Translations under genes and position numbers: made by a program
Notes under the pieces: generated by a model
What the model saw: only the letters and a program-made list of their open reading frames with translations
What the model was told of the DNA's origin: nothing
Database searches by the model: none
From: an uncultured Lachnospiraceae bacterium
Lineage (GTDB): Bacteria > Bacillota > Clostridia > Lachnospirales > Lachnospiraceae
Direction of reading: 5' to 3'
Assembly (NCBI GenBank): GCA_910580195.1
Contig: CAJTWA010000012.1
Location: 1-64,000, forward strand
DNA: 64,000 bases
In this document: positions 60,885 through 64,000 of the stretch, piece after piece
How positions within the stretch are numbered: the stretch's first letter is position 1
Layout of the letters: each line of letters opens with the position of its first letter

Positions 60885-60905
60885 GAGCAGATTTGCCCTT
60901 GCCTT
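60874..60905 (-). terminator. intrinsic terminator after the 44-residue gene
   Basis: GGCAAGGGCA pairs with TGCTCTTGCC (one G-T pair) around AATC on the minus strand, followed by TTTTTT. It ends about 10 bp beyond the small gene's stop. Confidence 0.8.
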
Positions 60906-60915
60906 GCTGGGAAAC

Positions 60916-61050
60916 TTATTCCTTTTCTTTTTCTGTGCTTTTCAGGATTGTCAGGCTGTCTATCTTCCTCAGCGCGTCTTCCTTATCTTTGCTTCCGTCA
61001 ATAATCATACGGACCATTTCCATAATCGTCCGGAATTCTTCCCTTGTCAT
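60916..61050 (-). CDS. 44-residue protein, unknown
   Basis: A short gene: MTREEFRTIMEMVRMIID start, Lys/Glu-rich helix and end STEKEKE. GGGAGGG lies 10 nt upstream of the ATG and a good terminator follows directly. The predicted product is one amphipathic, strongly charged helix. Nothing similar is known to me; it could be a small regulatory or partner protein. It sits between recD2 and the ABC importer, with its own end signal. Confidence 0.65.
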   Translation of the reverse strand: MTREEFRTIMEMVRMIIDGSKDKEDALRKIDSLTILKSTEKEKE

Positions 61051-61120
61051 CTCTTACAGTCCCTCCCTTCTTTCTCCTCTCTTCTAAGTATATTTGAGAA
61101 TTATTTTACCCAAAGCATAC

Positions 61121-61212
61121 CTAGTGTGCTGTATCATTCATATCTAGATAAAATCACGCCAGATATCTGTCCATCTGGAAGGCGGATTTTCAACAGCGTA
61201 GCAGTAGCCACG
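61121..61212 (+). mobile_element. truncated copy of the 166-bp MITE-like element
   Basis: About 92 bp matching the left half of the element at 27897-28062 (CTAGTGTGCTG end, TAAAATCAC, GATATCTGT, GGATTTTC, GCGTAGC words with scattered changes). The right half is missing. The homology stops 3 bp from the recD2 stop codon, so the element may have inserted at, or supplied, the end of that gene's coding region. Confidence 0.7.
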
Positions 61213-61215
61213 TTT

Positions 61216-63417
61216 TCAAATATTTAATAGCCGTTCTTTCAGGCCAGTGTAGCGTTTCTGCTCACTGACATTTGCAATCATGCCTTGGAAGGTGGCGTCG
61301 TTCCCCACTAGGGTGACGCACTTCTTGGCGCGGGTCACTGCGGTGTAAAGGAGGTTCCGGTTCATCAGCATCCGGGGGCCTGTCAGCAGGGGGATTACCA
61401 CGGCTGGGTACTCGCTGCCTTGGGACTTATGGATGGTGATGGCATAGGCCAGCTCCAATTCGTCTAGCTGCTTAAAGGAATATTCCACAGTCCTGCCTTC
61501 GTCAAATTCTACCGCCATGGTTTCCTGATAGGCGCTGATGGACTTGATAATCCCGGTATCGCCGTTAAAGATGCCCATGCCTTTGTCAATTGCCAGCCCA
61601 TATTTGCTGCGTATCTCCCACTCTAGCTGGTAATTGTTCTTCACCTGCATAACCTTGTCCCCTTCACGGAACACAATATCCCCATGCTCCCGCTCTGCCT
61701 TCCCCTGCCCCGGCGGGTTTAAGTATTGCTGGAGAATCCCGTTGAGCCGCTCCACCCCTAAAAGCCCCTTGCGCATAGGCGTCAGCACTTGGATGTCGAA
61801 AGGCTCCGCGTCTACGAACTTGGGCAGCTTCTGCTGGATAAGCTGGATGACGATGCTGATAATTACATTGGCGTCAAACCGTTTCAGGAAAAAAAAGTCC
61901 ATGCTCTTATTGTCTAAGGAAACGGGTTCCCCCCGGTTGATTTTATGGGCATTTACAATAATATCGCTCTGGGCGGCCTGACGGAAAATCTTATTCAGCC
62001 GCACCACATGGAACCGCCCGGATTCTATCATGTCCTTGAGGACGCTGCCCGGCCCTACGCTGGGGAGCTGGTTCACGTCCCCCACCAAAATCAGCCGGGT
62101 GCCTGCTGCCACGGCTTTCAGCAAAGCATACATTAAGGAAATGTCCACCATGGACATTTCATCTATAATAATTACGTCTGTTTCCAAGGGGTTCTGCTCA
62201 TTCCGCTCAAACCCTGCGCTGCCCTCTACGCCTCCGTTCAGTTCCAGCATCCGGTGGATGGTGCGGGCTTCAAACCCAGTCGTTTCGCTCATCCGCTTGG
62301 CTGCCCGGCCAGTCGGGGCTGCAAGGAAAATATCCATGCCTTCCAGTTCAAAGTAACGGATGATGGTATTGATGGTTGTGGTTTTCCCCGTCCCCGGCCC
62401 TCCGGTAATCACCATCAGGCCGTTTGTCACAACCTCTTTTACGGCCTCCGCCTGAAGAGCGTCCAACACCATGCCCGTGTCCTGTTCAATCCTCTGGATA
62501 CGTGCACGGATTTCCGGTTCCGGCACATCGTAAGAAACATCCAGTTCCTTTAGCATGGACGCAGTATTTAATTCCATATAATAGTAAGGGGCGGCAAAAA
62601 TAAAACGGCATCCCTCCCCTTCCTTTATCATCACTTTCCCTGCGATGGCAAGGTCCATATAATGTTTTTCCACCGGCTCCGGGGGCACCCCCAAAAGCTC
62701 GCTTGCCCGCTGCGTCAGCACTCCTTCCGGCAGGCAGGTATGGCCTTCTAAGGACGCCTGCACTAAAGTATACAAAATTCCGCTGCGGATGCGGAAATCA
62801 GAATCGGTGTGGATTCCAATCCGGGATGCAATCTCATCCGCAATCCGAAAACCCACACCTTGAATATCGTCTGCCAGACGGTAGGGATTTTCCTTTAAAA
62901 TCCCGTACAGTTCTTGGCCGTATGCCTTATATATTTTTGCTGCCAGCGTCTGGGAAATGCCATACTGCTGGAGGAAAATCATTGCTTGGCGCAATTCCCG
63001 CTTTCCCTCTGCCTGCTCCCCAATCTCCATTGCTTTCCGCTGGCTGATGCCCTTCACCTCTGCCAGCCGTTCCGGCTCCTCTTCAATAATGCGGATGGTA
63101 TCTTCCCGGAATTTTTTGACAATCCGGGCTGCAAGGGCTGCGCCAATCCCCTTGATGGCCCCAGAGGCTAAGTACCGCTCCACAGATACCATGTCTTCCG
63201 GCGGCTTTACCTGAAAGGATGCGGCCTTAAACTGCCTGCCATAAGAAGGGTGGGTAGTATATTCCCCGGAAAGCTCCAAACATTCCCCTTCGCTGATCCC
63301 ATGGAAAATCCCCACGCAAGTCATCTCATCTTCCCCGCAGACAAGGTTCAAAACCGTATATCCGTTCTCCTCATTCTGGAACACAATATGTTCCACATAT
63401 CCCGACAAAGTTTCCAC
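61216..63417 (-). CDS. recD2: RecD2-type DNA helicase
   Basis: 733 residues: an N-terminal OB-like and helix-hairpin-helix region (1-210, KGIG and VKGISQRKA), Walker A GGPGTGKTTT (339-348), Walker B DVIIIDEMSMVD, motif III GDVNQLPSVGPG and C-terminal AITIHKSQGSEYPAVVIPL with LLYTAVTRAKK. A 5'-3' helicase of superfamily 1B working outside RecBCD. The start is a GTG with GGAG 7 nt upstream, 4 bp after flgJ. Confidence 0.96.
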   Translation of the reverse strand: METLSGYVEHIVFQNEENGYTVLNLVCGEDEMTCVGIFHGISEGECLELSGEYTTHPSYGRQFKAASFQVKPPEDMVSVERYLASGAIKGIGAALAARIVKKFREDTIRIIEEEPERLAEVKGISQRKAMEIGEQAEGKRELRQAMIFLQQYGISQTLAAKIYKAYGQELYGILKENPYRLADDIQGVGFRIADEIASRIGIHTDSDFRIRSGILYTLVQASLEGHTCLPEGVLTQRASELLGVPPEPVEKHYMDLAIAGKVMIKEGEGCRFIFAAPYYYMELNTASMLKELDVSYDVPEPEIRARIQRIEQDTGMVLDALQAEAVKEVVTNGLMVITGGPGTGKTTTINTIIRYFELEGMDIFLAAPTGRAAKRMSETTGFEARTIHRMLELNGGVEGSAGFERNEQNPLETDVIIIDEMSMVDISLMYALLKAVAAGTRLILVGDVNQLPSVGPGSVLKDMIESGRFHVVRLNKIFRQAAQSDIIVNAHKINRGEPVSLDNKSMDFFFLKRFDANVIISIVIQLIQQKLPKFVDAEPFDIQVLTPMRKGLLGVERLNGILQQYLNPPGQGKAEREHGDIVFREGDKVMQVKNNYQLEWEIRSKYGLAIDKGMGIFNGDTGIIKSISAYQETMAVEFDEGRTVEYSFKQLDELELAYAITIHKSQGSEYPAVVIPLLTGPRMLMNRNLLYTAVTRAKKCVTLVGNDATFQGMIANVSEQKRYTGLKERLLNI

Positions 63418-63421
63418 ACTC

Positions 63422-63781
63422 TTACTCCAAACCGTAATTCCGCTTCATCTGCTCGTACAGTACTTGGGCAATCCCAAGGCCTCCGCTCTCGGACGCCTGC
63501 TCTGCGTAGCTTTGTGTCATCTGCTCTTTATAGTAGTCCTTGAGCTGCTTTGTGGATGCAGAAACATTTTCTTCCGATTCCGGAACCATTTTCTGCATGG
63601 CCTTAAACATCTGCTCAATAAAGTATGCTTCAAAATCCTTGCACACATCCATCAATTCTTCTTCGGTCGCTTGGGACAAATCGGAATTCAGCGTTTCCTC
63701 CAGCTTGCCGGCAGAATCCGTTGCTGTGTCTGTTTTATAGTTATTATAAAAAGAACCTGTTGTATTGATGCCAAGACTCAT
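63422..63781 (-). CDS. flgJ: flagellar rod-binding protein (FlgJ N-domain type)
   Basis: 119 residues: the rod-binding domain with CKDFEAYFIEQMFKAMQKMVPE and YKEQMTQSYAEQASESGGLGIAQVLYEQMKRNY. It lacks the muramidase domain of proteobacterial FlgJ, as is usual in Clostridia. It probably caps the growing rod. AGAAGG 7 nt upstream favours this ATG over longer in-frame starts. Follows the flgG end. Confidence 0.9.
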   Translation of the reverse strand: MSLGINTTGSFYNNYKTDTATDSAGKLEETLNSDLSQATEEELMDVCKDFEAYFIEQMFKAMQKMVPESEENVSASTKQLKDYYKEQMTQSYAEQASESGGLGIAQVLYEQMKRNYGLE

Positions 63782-63948
63782 TATGTAACCTTCTTTCCCT
63801 GCCGGATCAACCGGATAAAGTTCCATTCCTTCATTTACATACGCAGCACGGCAGGCATCCCGGGCAGCGCCTTGCCCGTTCCCCTTCCATGCCATTTCTA
63901 CGCAAAGGCCAAAACGTAACGCAAATTACTTCTATCAGCCGCCTGCCG

Positions 63949-64000
63949 TTACCGCTTCAGTTGGTTCGCCTGCCCTAACATATCATCGGATGCTTGGATG
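63949..64000 (-). CDS. flgG: flagellar distal rod protein, 3' end
   Basis: Only the last 17 codons are in the window, ending IQASDDMLGQANQLKR and stop. This C-terminal motif (…SxDxMLxxANQL+R) is typical of FlgG, the distal rod protein. A FlgF/FlgE relative is possible from so short a piece, but flgJ just downstream fits flgG. The 167-bp gap to flgJ shows nothing notable. Confidence 0.6.
   Translation of the reverse strand, partial: IQASDDMLGQANQLKR

Noticed and set aside
63949..64000. End of a flagellin gene
   Set aside because: The terminal residues resemble the FlgG-type end (SDDMLGQANQLKR) more than the flagellin end, and flgJ follows; too short for certainty.

Overview
The window looks like a chromosomal segment of a flagellated, low-GC Gram-positive anaerobe, most likely a Lachnospiraceae (Clostridia). 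The evidence is the cdaA-cdaR-glmM block, a comFC-yvyF pair, flagellar rod genes (flgG end, flgJ), a RecD2 helicase, secreted proteins with InlB-type and cell-wall-binding repeats, strong GGAGG ribosome sites, and nearly all genes on one strand. It holds one large surface-glycan locus followed by a housekeeping block. No rRNA, tRNA, CRISPR array or intact insertion sequence was seen.

Region 1 (about 0.8-22.9 kb, minus strand) reads as one operon from a promoter at 22906-22934. It begins with a TagG/TagH-type ABC exporter, then a LicD-type transferase, phosphonopyruvate decarboxylase, a LicC-like nucleotidyltransferase and a DUF115/GT42-like protein. Next is a four-domain protein (iron-type alcohol dehydrogenase, unknown middle, CDP-glycerol glycerophosphotransferase, DUF115/GT42-like), then a CMP-ketosugar synthetase and the KDO enzymes KdsA, KdsD and KdsC. 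It ends with a TagF-GT4 fusion, PEP mutase fused to a nucleotidyltransferase, a secreted metallo-beta-lactamase-fold protein with cell-wall-binding repeats, a 4,6-dehydratase/epimerase and a DltA-like adenylating enzyme. My reading is a locus for a phosphonate-decorated (probably 2-hydroxyethylphosphonate), KDO-type-acid-containing cell-surface polymer in a Gram-positive. This is the most interesting system in the window.

Region 2 (23-50.6 kb) is a second glycan block: a polyprenyl-phosphate priming transferase, two paralogous polymerase/ligase-like membrane proteins, a Wzx flippase, several GT2 transferases, a possible GT-C membrane protein, and all four dTDP-rhamnose genes split over three sites (rmlAC, rmlB, rmlD). 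Secreted proteins lie among them: a transglutaminase-like protein, a DUF5722-type glycoside-hydrolase-like protein and a small orphan.

Region 3 (50.7-64 kb) is housekeeping: an HPr-like protein, glmM, cdaR, cdaA, two membrane proteins, yvyF, comFC, a three-gene ABC importer with a newly read 44-codon gene upstream, recD2, flgJ and the 3' end of flgG.

The non-coding DNA is unusual. Short direct duplications (39-76 bp) recur at gene 3' ends. A 166-bp MITE-like element occurs once complete and once truncated. Two copies of a consensus promoter plus hairpin leader sit at the left edge.
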